Source: Flavobacterium frigoris (GTDB lineage: Bacteria > Bacteroidota > Bacteroidia > Flavobacteriales > Flavobacteriaceae). From it: a stretch of DNA of 64,000 nucleotides. The notes below the pieces were generated by a model. That model searched no databases and was not told the origin of the DNA. It was given only the letters and a program-made list of their open reading frames with translations. Position numbers and translations under genes: made by a program. Shown here in pieces: positions 1 through 7,449 of this stretch (the first letter of the stretch is position 1; each line of letters opens with the position of its first letter). The stretch is taken from the NCBI RefSeq assembly GCF_900111075.1, contig NZ_FOFZ01000016.1, forward strand, positions 1 through 64,000, read 5' to 3'.

Positions 1-90
1 GGGGCTCACCTCTTCCCATCCCGAACAGAGTAGTTAAGCCCGCCTGCGCAGATGGTACTGCAGTTATGTGGGAGAGTATGTCGTCGCCTT
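1..90 (+). rRNA. rrf: 5S ribosomal RNA, 3' part (cut by window edge)
   Basis: The first ~90 bases read as the 3' part of a bacterial 5S rRNA: a CCATCCCGAAC loop region, the GATGGTACTGC segment, the GTGGGAGAGTA segment and a terminal GTCGTCGCC that would close helix I. The 5' part lies outside the window, so this is the tail of an rRNA operon on the plus strand. The exact 3' end (about 88-92) is estimated from the helix I end. Confidence 0.9.
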
Positions 91-96
91 TCTTTG

Positions 97-128
97 AAAA
101 CCCTGTTCTAACGAACGGGGTTTTTTAT
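97..128 (+). terminator. Rho-independent terminator after 5S rRNA
   Basis: A 12-bp stem (97-108 with 113-124, one G-T pair) with loop TAAC is followed by a T run. It sits directly behind the 5S rRNA and probably ends the rRNA operon, although two tRNA genes follow on the same strand. Confidence 0.85.
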
Positions 129-155
129 TGATACTCATTAATAGTAAAGATTTAG

Positions 156-228
156 GGTACCTTAGCTCAGATGGTAGAGCAATGGACTGAAAATCCATGT
201 GTCCCTGGTTCGATCCCTGGAGGTACCA
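156..228 (+). tRNA. tRNA-Phe (anticodon GAA)
   Basis: Cloverleaf of 73 nt: acceptor GGTACCT pairs with AGGTACC and the discriminator is A228. The anticodon loop CTGAAAA (187-193) carries GAA at 189-191 on an ATGGA/TCCAT stem. The CCA end is not encoded. The T stem (204-208 with 216-220) has a central U-U mismatch (206:218), otherwise it is a normal tRNA. It lies between the rRNA terminator and tRNA-Leu, so the two tRNAs are probably co-transcribed. Confidence 0.95.
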
Positions 229-234
229 CATTAT

Positions 235-320
235 GCTCGGATGGTGAAATTGGTAGACACGCTGGACTTAAAATCCAGTGAACAGCAATGTTTGTGCGGG
301 TTCAAGTCCCGCTCTGAGTA
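235..320 (+). tRNA. tRNA-Leu (anticodon UAA)
   Basis: An 86-nt class II tRNA with a long variable arm. The acceptor GCTCGGA pairs with TCTGAGT (two G-T pairs) and the discriminator is A320. The anticodon stem CTGGA/TCCAG holds loop CTTAAAA, giving anticodon TAA. Six bases separate it from tRNA-Phe. Confidence 0.95.
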
Positions 321-325
321 CTAAA

Positions 326-361
326 AACTTCGATTGGCTAGCGCTAATTGAAGTTTTTTTT
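326..361 (+). terminator. Terminator after tRNA-Leu
   Basis: The inverted repeat AACTTCGATT / AATTGAAGTT (one G-T pair) around a GC-rich loop is followed by seven T. A second weaker hairpin (362-368 with 376-382, ATACGAA/TTCGTAT, then TTTT) follows at once and may act as backup. Confidence 0.85.
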
Positions 362-386
362 ATACGAAATTTTAGTTCGTATTTTT

Positions 387-960
387 AAATATGTAAGAAT
401 CTTAATTATGAAGGATTGTAACTAAAACCTATTGAGTAGTAAAAATTCAGCATAAATATTAGTTATTCCAAAACGGGAAAATTTAATATTTCTCAGTCCT
501 ATATATTGAGGTCTAAAATCTTCTGTTTCAGAAAAAAAAAATCGGTGGAGTATTTAGCCGTCCGTTGTCATCGTAATTTATTATTGTATGACAATGGTTA
601 GTAAAAGTTTTAGTGATTGTATTGAATTGTTTAATTCTAGATTGATGGTATTTGATGTATTTTGCAAAACTTAAGCATTAAAGTTCGTCTTTTCAAAGAT
701 ATATGGTAGCTTTCGTGATAGATATTTGGTTCTTTATTATCGATAGATACTTCAAATAGTGGTTAAGGTCATTTCTTTTGTTTACCTTTTTGAAAAATTA
801 TTTTTACTATCTAGTATTAGATATGAGAATTCGACATTATGTATGTCAAGTTTATTGAAAATATTCGGGTATTGACAGTTTTGATATCAAGTTTCAAGGA
901 GCTAATTAAATAAGTTTTGTGGTTTTTTTATAAATAAATGTGCGGATATCAGTATATTTA
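387..960. other. Long intergenic stretch, nothing recognised
   Basis: About 570 bases between the tRNA terminators and the downstream gene's terminator. Every frame on both strands is broken by frequent stops, and I see no RNA gene, palindrome or coding-like remnant. It may be decayed sequence behind the rRNA operon. Confidence 0.5.
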
Positions 961-963
961 ATA

Positions 964-1012
964 TAAAAAAAGGAGTAAAAACTTTACTGTTTTTACTCCT
1001 GGGTATTTTTTT
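964..1012. terminator. Bidirectional terminator
   Basis: A perfect 12-bp stem (971-982 with 989-1000, AGGAGTAAAAAC) is flanked by an A run on the left and a T run on the right. It can therefore end minus-strand transcription from the lipoprotein gene at 1091-1810. Confidence 0.85.
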
Positions 1013-1090
1013 TAAAAGACTTTATTTCAGAATCCTTAATACATTTTAAAAGTTGTTTATACGAGTTTAGTATTAATAAAAATAGATGGT

Positions 1091-1810
1091 CTACTTGTTT
1101 TGTTCTTGATTTTTAACCGCAGCTACATATTTAGTTAGTTTCTTTCCGTAAAGAGATTGTGCTACTTTAGGCGTCATTGATTTTTGAATAGTATCAAGAT
1201 ACTTAAGATTGATATCATAGATATCAGATAAAGTAACGTACGGAGCTACTTCATAATCCTTGTTGTTAATGGCAAAGTTGGTTGCATACAAATACCTTCT
1301 TTTTGTGTTAGCATCTTGTTTAGCACTTAGGCTATCTATTGCTTTTGTGTTTTTAGTTTTGATCGCATTGAATTTTTGTTCAAGTAAGCTTAAGTTGTCA
1401 TCTCTAAAACGAGAACTGATTTTTCTATACTCCTCATATAACTCTTGATTTTTAGAACCAGTTATTTTTGCTCCTGAAAGGAAGGAGTCCAAGTTCGTAT
1501 CTATGTTTATATTTCCAGGCTCGGCAAAAAATAGTAAGTTATTGTCTAATGAATTGCTTACTCCTCTGTCTATAAATAGGTAAAGCATTTCAGGTGATTT
1601 TAAATCGATATCGCTTTCAAAAGCAGAGCTACCGTCTATTTTAATTGTATCTATAGCAACAAGAGCGCTGTCAACTATTCTTTGAATATATAAGGTACCT
1701 GTTTTTAGACCTTTAATATTTCCGGTGACGTGTAAGTTGGTTTTTGATTCATTTTTAGCACAGGATGCCAAAAGTAGTAACAAAACGAAAGCAAGAATTG
1801 ATTTTTTCAT
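1091..1810 (-). CDS. DUF4369-type lipoprotein
   Basis: A 239-residue predicted lipoprotein. The N-terminus is a short signal peptide (MKKSILAFVLLLLLASC) with a lipobox ending in Cys17, so the mature protein should be lipid-anchored. Residues ~27-115 look like the DUF4369 beta-rich domain common in Bacteroidota: V-x-G-x-I-x-G-L, 'TLYIQRI', 'PEMLYLFID', 'FFAEPGNI'. The rest is Lys/Asp-rich and helical. In many relatives this domain precedes a thioredoxin-like domain in TlpA-type proteins, but here no CXXC or thioredoxin fold follows, so a redox role is not supported. Single gene with its own terminator on the left. Exact function unknown. Confidence 0.8.
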   Translation of the reverse strand: MKKSILAFVLLLLLASCAKNESKTNLHVTGNIKGLKTGTLYIQRIVDSALVAIDTIKIDGSSAFESDIDLKSPEMLYLFIDRGVSNSLDNNLLFFAEPGNINIDTNLDSFLSGAKITGSKNQELYEEYRKISSRFRDDNLSLLEQKFNAIKTKNTKAIDSLSAKQDANTKRRYLYATNFAINNKDYEVAPYVTLSDIYDINLKYLDTIQKSMTPKVAQSLYGKKLTKYVAAVKNQEQNK

Positions 1811-1882
1811 TGATTAAATATTTTGCTGCAAAATAAAGAAAATTGTTGGAAAGTTTAGTGGCTTACTTAGGGTAATTTCATA

Positions 1883-1918
1883 AAAAACTCCCAATCTATT
1901 TCTAAATTGGGAGTTTTT
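1883..1918. terminator. Terminator after M61 peptidase gene
   Basis: A 13-bp stem (1883-1895 with 1906-1918; core ACTCCCAAT/ATTGGGAGT) lies between A and T runs, 16 bases beyond the stop of the minus-strand gene at 1934. Confidence 0.85.
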
Positions 1919-1933
1919 GCCTGATTTTTATTT

Positions 1934-3796
1934 TTATCCTTTCAACCAAGCTTCTCTTAAAGCTTTTTTTGTTATATCGGTGGCGTTAAGAGCTTCTTTT
2001 TCTTCATATGGAAGTTGTATCTTTCCTTTTAAAACCTGTTCAACTCCATTGCGTTTTATTTTAACAGTAATAGCTTCGTTTTCTTTCCAGTTTTGACTTT
2101 CGCCAATCATATCGTAGATGTTGTCCAAGGAATAGGGTTTGTCGTTGATAGCCATTATAATATCGCCTCCTTTAAGATCTAACGCCGTATAGAAAGGATT
2201 TAGTTCGATATTCGGAATAACAACAATTTCTTTGGTCTCTGGATTTACAGTGATGTACGGTACTTGTCCTTTTAGGAATACATTGCCAGGAGATTTTACG
2301 GTAGATTTTGTAACGCCAACTTTTGCAAAGTAAGTTTCGTATGGAATAGGAGTGGTTCCGGCTACATAAGTTGCAAGGAAAGCACCTACTTCAGGGTAGG
2401 TTAAAGAGGTAATTTTAGCAAAAAGTTCGTCGTCGTTAAATGGTTTTGAAGGACCATATTCAGTTGAAAGTTTTTGCATCAAATCAAGAATTCCTCTTTC
2501 ACCGTTGCTTTTTTCTCTAATAATAATATCCAAACACATTCCTATCAATGATCCTTTTTGGTATACGTTGATGTATTGTTCTTTGTATGGTTCTTTAAGG
2601 ACATTGGTACTCATTGTGGTAAAAGACATGGTGTCGTTCATCTTCGCTGCACGTTCCATTTGGTCTGAAATACGATTGTAAAAATCTTCTTCAGTGATTA
2701 AACCTTGGTTGATTTGGAAAAGGTTTGCAAAATATTCGGTAACTCCTTCGTACATCCATAAATGAGATGACATTTTTGGATCATTATAATCAAAATATTG
2801 AATTTCTTTTGAATGAATGCTAAGCGGAGTTACAATATGAAAAAATTCATGGGATACTACATCCATCATCGATTTCACCAATTCTTCTTTTGGCATTAAT
2901 TCTGGTAAAACAACTGTAGTGGCTGTAGGATGCTCTAAAGCTCCAAAACCTTTTGCGTCATTTTCTTGCATGGACGATAAATACAATAATACACTGTATT
3001 TTTTAGTCGCATTTATTTTACCTAAGAAGGTCTTTTGTGCCGTCATCATCGTTTTCATCTCTGGTGTAATGCTTTCGGCAGTTACTTTTCCAGAAGGAGA
3101 ATAAACGCTAATAAGGATTTCCATTCCGTCAACAGTAAATGTCGTGTAGTCTGGTTTTGAATACATAATTGGGTTTTCTACCAATTCAGCATAACGAGAT
3201 GTAATAAAAGTATCTGCAGTTGTGCTGGCATCTAAGTCAGTCATTGAAGTAGAACCCCAAAGTATGGCAGGGTGAGTAATAGTAACTTTGTAGGGAATTG
3301 ACATGAAGTTTGTGAAGTAACCTACAAAGCAATGCGTATTTAACATTATGTTTTTCCCAGCATCGATATTTGATCCTGCTGGAGAAAAAACATCCTCATC
3401 GCCAAATTTTGTCCCTTTCTCCGTGTCAAAAGAATCATTTACTAAATAGGTAATTTTGTCCAGAGTTTTTGCTTTTGAAATGGACCAAGAATTAACGTCA
3501 ATTTTTTTTACAACTAGTAAATTTCCTTTTGTATCATACGCTTTTAAATCTTCGATATATCTACCGTAGTTGTCTTCTGAGTAGGTTCCTGGAACTGTTT
3601 TAGGAATGTGATACGTAATTTCATCTGTTTTTATTGAAGGTGCGTTTACAGTTACCATTACCTGGTCATTTGTTATTACATCCAGATTAATTGCGACTTG
3701 AACCTGCTCTTTTGTTGCTGCAGTCGGGACCGAATTGGCAGTTTTACAACTCCAAAGGACCGATGTGAATGCAAATGCAAAAATTATTTTTTTCAT
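1934..3796 (-). CDS. M61 family peptidase with PDZ domain, lipoprotein
   Basis: A 620-residue metallopeptidase related to M61 glycyl aminopeptidases. The zinc motif HEFFH is at residues 316-320, with a downstream conserved 'WMYEGVTEYFANL' segment that supplies the third ligand Glu in this family. A PDZ-like domain sits near residues 510-590 ('LDLKGGDIIMAIN'). The start at 3796 is chosen because MKKIIFAFAFTSVLWSC is a clean lipoprotein signal. A longer TTG-started reading frame to 3871 would overlap the upstream gene's terminator and is unlikely. Probably a periplasmic or surface-anchored peptidase trimming Gly/Ala N-termini; the substrate is not evident. Transcribed alone. Confidence 0.9.
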   Translation of the reverse strand: MKKIIFAFAFTSVLWSCKTANSVPTAATKEQVQVAINLDVITNDQVMVTVNAPSIKTDEITYHIPKTVPGTYSEDNYGRYIEDLKAYDTKGNLLVVKKIDVNSWSISKAKTLDKITYLVNDSFDTEKGTKFGDEDVFSPAGSNIDAGKNIMLNTHCFVGYFTNFMSIPYKVTITHPAILWGSTSMTDLDASTTADTFITSRYAELVENPIMYSKPDYTTFTVDGMEILISVYSPSGKVTAESITPEMKTMMTAQKTFLGKINATKKYSVLLYLSSMQENDAKGFGALEHPTATTVVLPELMPKEELVKSMMDVVSHEFFHIVTPLSIHSKEIQYFDYNDPKMSSHLWMYEGVTEYFANLFQINQGLITEEDFYNRISDQMERAAKMNDTMSFTTMSTNVLKEPYKEQYINVYQKGSLIGMCLDIIIREKSNGERGILDLMQKLSTEYGPSKPFNDDELFAKITSLTYPEVGAFLATYVAGTTPIPYETYFAKVGVTKSTVKSPGNVFLKGQVPYITVNPETKEIVVIPNIELNPFYTALDLKGGDIIMAINDKPYSLDNIYDMIGESQNWKENEAITVKIKRNGVEQVLKGKIQLPYEEKEALNATDITKKALREAWLKG

Positions 3797-3870
3797 GATC
3801 GATATGATTTTTGATGTTAGTCTATCAAAAGGCAAGAATGTTACATATTTTGAGTAGAGAAATTTTCGCA

Positions 3871-3897
3871 AAAAAAAACACCCTTATTTAGGGTGTT
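3871..3897 (-). terminator. Terminator after TIGR03643 gene
   Basis: An 8-bp stem AACACCCT/AGGGTGTT (3877-3884 with 3890-3897) with a 5-base loop reads into eight T on the minus strand, 11 bases beyond the stop at 3908. Confidence 0.85.
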
Positions 3898-3907
3898 CTC
3901 TAATTGG

Positions 3908-4189
3908 TTAGTCCAATTTGTTTTTGATATAATATTTACCATCCAAGTCTTCATCAAAATCATCGATTTTAATGGGTTTTGGTTTTGGCTTATTTGCAGT
4001 AGCTTTCTTTTTCCACATCTCAAATTTCTCTGCCGGCATCTTCTTTTTCATTATTTCCAAAACTTCTTTTTCGACCAAACCAAATTCCTTTTTAATAATT
4101 TCAAAAGGATTTTTTTCCTCTAAGGCCAATGTAACAAGTTTTTCTGTTTGTTCCCAGGTTAATTCTTTGCGGTTACTCTTTTTCATCAC
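3908..4189 (-). CDS. TIGR03643 / DUF2805 family small protein
   Basis: A 93-residue soluble, highly charged protein. The first ~60 residues match what I know of the TIGR03643 (DUF2805) family: 'LTWEQTEKLVTLALEEKNPFE', 'FGLVEKEVLEIMKKKM', 'KFEMWKKK', which look like a helix-turn-helix-like bundle. The C-terminal tail is Lys/Pro then Asp-rich. Family function is unknown. The start has two adjacent ATG codons; either is possible. It has its own terminator and no operon partner. Confidence 0.8.
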   Translation of the reverse strand: MMKKSNRKELTWEQTEKLVTLALEEKNPFEIIKKEFGLVEKEVLEIMKKKMPAEKFEMWKKKATANKPKPKPIKIDDFDEDLDGKYYIKNKLD

Positions 4190-4298
4190 GTGAAAATTAA
4201 TTCAATTTGTTTTTAATGATTAATATAATTGATTCTAAATTAGATAGAACAATATTAATAAAAATATAATTACTTATAACGATAAAAGCGATTTTTTT

Positions 4299-5165
4299 TT
4301 ATGGTGTGTAATTCTTTTCTGGGGAACGCTGTTTTTGGAAAGGAATTTTTAATAAATTCTTCAATTTATTGTGTTCCTCATTCTTCATATGGGTGTCAAT
4401 TCCATATACAATTTCTTCTTTGGGAAGTGTTCTGAATGTCCCGAAAAGACGGTCCCAAACGGAGAATATATTTCCGTAATTACTGTCAGTATAGGGTAAT
4501 TTATAATGATGGTGTACTTTGTGCATGTCTGGGGACACAATTAAGTAGCTCATGATAGTGTCCCATTTTTTTGGTAAGGCAATATTAGCATGGTTAAATT
4601 GAGTTGCAATTACTGATAGCGTTTGGTATAAAAATACCATCCACATCGGACTTCCCACGATTAAAACGCCTAGAGTGGTAAAAACAAAACGGATAATACT
4701 TTCGCCGGGATGATGTCTGTTAGCGGTCGTCGTATCTATCCAGGTATCGGTATGGTGTATTAAATGGAAACGCCATAAAAATTTGGTTTTATGTTCAACT
4801 AAATGTACCAGATAAGCTCCTATTAAATCTAATAACAACAAACCGATCAGTGTATACGACCATAATGGAATTTCAGGGAGCCATTGAAGAATTCCAAAAT
4901 CATTTTTAATCGTCCAATCAGCTGTTTTTAGTAAAACGAAAGCCAATAGAAAATTAATAACAATGGTCGTTAAAGTGAGGAATATATTGATACCGGCATG
5001 GTGCCATTTCTTGTACTTAAAGTTGAAAAGCGGGAAAGCATTTTCGATTAACCAAAAAATTGTAATTCCACTTACCAATATTAAACTCCTGTGCGAGGAG
5101 GGTATGGTCGAAAAATAATTAATTACTTCATTCATAATGCTACTGTTTATTCCAAAAATAGTCAT
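4299..5165 (-). CDS. Sterol desaturase / fatty acid hydroxylase family membrane protein
   Basis: A 288-residue integral membrane di-iron hydroxylase. Histidine boxes are visible: H121xxxH125, H134xxHH138, N-H ~191-192 and H215xxHHH220, set between several hydrophobic segments (roughly 27-47, 60-82, 101-122, 163-185). This arrangement is that of the sterol desaturase / alkane-hydroxylase-like superfamily, which oxidises C-H bonds of lipids using O2. The lipid substrate cannot be told from sequence. The DoxX-type gene lies 57 bases upstream on the same strand, possibly one transcript. A later start at 5135 (MNEVINYF) is equally plausible and closer to typical family N-termini. Confidence 0.88.
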   Translation of the reverse strand: MTIFGINSSIMNEVINYFSTIPSSHRSLILVSGITIFWLIENAFPLFNFKYKKWHHAGINIFLTLTTIVINFLLAFVLLKTADWTIKNDFGILQWLPEIPLWSYTLIGLLLLDLIGAYLVHLVEHKTKFLWRFHLIHHTDTWIDTTTANRHHPGESIIRFVFTTLGVLIVGSPMWMVFLYQTLSVIATQFNHANIALPKKWDTIMSYLIVSPDMHKVHHHYKLPYTDSNYGNIFSVWDRLFGTFRTLPKEEIVYGIDTHMKNEEHNKLKNLLKIPFQKQRSPEKNYTP

Positions 5166-5222
5166 TTTTTAGATATAACAAGTTAGCAAAAAATTAATTG
5201 TTAATCACATTGATTCAAAGCA

Positions 5223-5576
5223 TTAGGTGTATTGATATCCCCAATAAATCAAAACAAGTTGTAATGGCATGCGTAATAATAAAATCCACTTTGGAAGACC
5301 CATTCTCACCTTTTCATCTTGGTACATATAGATATGAGTTGGGAAAACGGCAATTAACAATACGATAATTCCCCAAGCTGCGTAGCTGGAAAGAGTAGGG
5401 ATAATTAGTGCTATTCCTAAAATTATTTCGGCACATCCGCTTAGGATATTTAATAACTTAGGATTAGGAAAATAAGGGGGGATGATTTTTTGATACATTC
5501 TAGGGCTTCTAAAATGATTGATTCCTGCTATCGTGTAAATAAAAGCCATTAGATAAAGGTGCCATGGAAAAGTCAT
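5223..5576 (-). CDS. DoxX family membrane protein
   Basis: A 117-residue four-helix membrane protein. The pattern fits the DoxX/MauE superfamily: 'AFIYTIAGINHF' in helix 1, a polar loop 'YQKIIPPYFPNPKLL', 'CAEIILGIALIIP' in helix 2, two further helices, and an Arg/Pro-rich turn. Such proteins are small inner-membrane subunits linked to redox or thiosulfate/stress functions, but the role here is not defined. It precedes the membrane hydroxylase gene on the minus strand, which may link both to membrane lipid or redox chemistry (inference). Confidence 0.8.
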   Translation of the reverse strand: MTFPWHLYLMAFIYTIAGINHFRSPRMYQKIIPPYFPNPKLLNILSGCAEIILGIALIIPTLSSYAAWGIIVLLIAVFPTHIYMYQDEKVRMGLPKWILLLRMPLQLVLIYWGYQYT

Positions 5577-5655
5577 AATAATAGAAGATTAAAGTGATTT
5601 GTACGACGAATTTAAGGATATTAATTGTTTGTTTAGCTCGATAATTAAAATAGAA

Positions 5656-6555
5656 TCACTTTTTTCGGCCAGTAAGGTTAATATTCATGATTATTATTGC
5701 AATAATAATAAGGATAATTCCAAACCACTGAATTGGTTTTACATCTTCGTTTAATAAGACAAAAGCCATCATTACGGATACTGGTAGTTCAAGTGCCGAA
5801 ACAATACTTCCTAAACCAATACCAGTAAGTGGAAATCCTGCGTTCATCAGCATTGGTGGAATAATAGTTCCAAAAAGGGCTAAAATAATTCCCCATTTTA
5901 GAAAAATCTCAAAGTTAAATGGAGTGATTTGCGTAGCGATCGAAAATGAAAATACAATTATTGCACCACCAAGAAGCATATACAAACTGCGCTGTGCCGA
6001 AGAAATATTAGTTGCGACACTATTAGCAGTGAACATAGTCGTGGTAAAAGACGCTGCTGCCAACATACCCCACATGATGCCATGCCAATCTAGCTTAACT
6101 TCATTTTGAATTAGATTTGTTGCTAATACAGTTCCAATCAGTACAATAATTACGGACACTATTTTTTGAGTAGAAGGAAGCTTCTTTTCTAAAATCATTT
6201 CGAGTAAAACACCCATCCAAACGGTTTGCATCAACAATACAATACCTATAGAAACAGGAATATATTTTACAGCCAAATAATAGAAAACGCTTGTCATTCC
6301 AAGAGAAGTTCCAGCAAGCATTAGATGAAAAATGTTTTGGCGAGATGCTTTTATTGCAGTGTTTTTGTTTTTTATTTTTTGGAACAAATTAATAAGTAAT
6401 ATTCCTAGAATACCCAATACAAACTGGGAAGTGGTAACTTCTGCAGTGGTGTATCCTTCATTATAGGCCATTTTTACAAAAGTGGCTAGCATACCATAAC
6501 TGGTTGCACCAAAACCCACTAAAAAAACTCCTTTTAAAACATTATTATTTGACAT
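5656..6555 (-). CDS. EamA (DMT superfamily) transporter
   Basis: A 299-residue protein with ten predicted membrane helices in two EamA-like halves (roughly 10-145 and 155-295). The second half ends with the familiar 'GSIVSALELPVSVMMAFVLL' and 'QWFGIILIIIAI' segments. This points to an inner-membrane drug/metabolite exporter; the substrate is unknown. It has its own Bacteroidota-type promoter just upstream (6575-6602) and is separated from the DoxX gene by ~80 bases. Confidence 0.88.
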   Translation of the reverse strand: MSNNNVLKGVFLVGFGATSYGMLATFVKMAYNEGYTTAEVTTSQFVLGILGILLINLFQKIKNKNTAIKASRQNIFHLMLAGTSLGMTSVFYYLAVKYIPVSIGIVLLMQTVWMGVLLEMILEKKLPSTQKIVSVIIVLIGTVLATNLIQNEVKLDWHGIMWGMLAAASFTTTMFTANSVATNISSAQRSLYMLLGGAIIVFSFSIATQITPFNFEIFLKWGIILALFGTIIPPMLMNAGFPLTGIGLGSIVSALELPVSVMMAFVLLNEDVKPIQWFGIILIIIAIIIMNINLTGRKK

Positions 6556-6574
6556 TATTTATTTTTTTGAGGGG

Positions 6575-6602
6575 CAAAGGTACGCTTTCAACTGTAACGC
6601 AA
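6575..6602 (-). promoter_or_regulatory. Bacteroidota-type promoter of EamA gene
   Basis: On the minus strand TTG (6600-6602), a 17-base spacer and TACCTTTG (6575-6582) fit the TTG / TAnnTTTG pattern. The -7 box is 20 bases before the ATG at 6555. Confidence 0.6.
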
Positions 6603-6623
6603 CTTTAGAGGAGTCATTATTTT

Positions 6624-7340
6624 TTAAAATAAGTCGTTTACTACAGGATTTTTAATTCCAATGGAGCTGGGGTTGAAGTTTAATTTGTCTTGTAATATGG
6701 TAGCATACACACTTCTAAAATCAATCTGATGTTTTAAATCGCCTTGTTGTAAGGTGGAAATATTGGGGTTGTTTGCAATTATTTTTCCTTTATCGCTTCC
6801 GCCAATGATGAACATAGGAGCGGCAGTTCCATGATCTGTGCCGTTTCGATTGTCTTTTACTCTTCGTTCAAATTCTGAAAAAACAACAATAGTTACATTC
6901 TGATGCAGTTTAGCATTCTTCATATCAGTGTAAAAACCAAACAAAGGATCGTTTAACTCCGACAATTTGTTTTTATGAATGGCCAATTGATTATCATGCA
7001 TGTCAAAACCGCCAAGGGAGGTATAATACACTTTCGAGTTCAGGTTTCCTTTAATTAAGCGGCATATCCAAGCTAGATTTTTCCCTAAGCCCGTTTTGGG
7101 ATACGAGTTTTCTTGGTTGGCTTGCGCCAAAGCTTTCTGGATTTGCACAGAACCTTCTACGGCTGAATTGGCTATTTTTCGAACAAAATCTAATTCGGGT
7201 TTTTCAGATAGTTGATTACTTTCTTCCTTACCGTTTCTTATTTTTGAATTTCTCGGGATCTTTGACAGTTATGGCATTTCATCTTTTAGAGATAAGTTAT
7301 CGATGTTGTCAATGTTGATTCCTGCAGCACGAGTGTTGTG
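6624..7340 (-). pseudogene. DUF1501 family gene, decayed (5' part lost, frameshift and stop)
   Basis: The last 174 codons (6624-7148) read as the C-terminal part of a DUF1501 protein: 'YYTSLGGFDMHDNQ', 'VVFSEFERRVKDN', 'GTDHGTAAPMFIIGG', 'HQIDFRSVYATIL'. DUF1501 proteins are normally well over 400 residues, usually exported. Upstream the same frame stays open for ~37 more codons without a good start, then meets TAA. Before it, coding-like fragments appear in different frames ('TRAAGINIDNIDNLSLKDEMP', 'VKDPEKFKNKKR'), so at least one frameshift is present, and nothing resembling the signal peptide or N-terminal half remains. In the family Phe-Gly-Arg is usual where 'FERR' stands. No DUF1800 partner gene is nearby. 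Most likely non-functional. Confidence 0.75.
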
Positions 7341-7449
7341 TATTTTAAATCAAAAAAGGTTTAATACTTAATTGATCTAACTTTTTATTTAATAAAGTTG
7401 TAACAACTAATGGATAACGTTGACTTATGGAATATCTGATACAAAAAAA

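Noticed and set aside
3797..3871. N-terminal extension of the M61 peptidase from a TTG start
   Set aside because: It would place the start inside the terminator of the upstream gene and hide the lipoprotein signal that begins at 3796.
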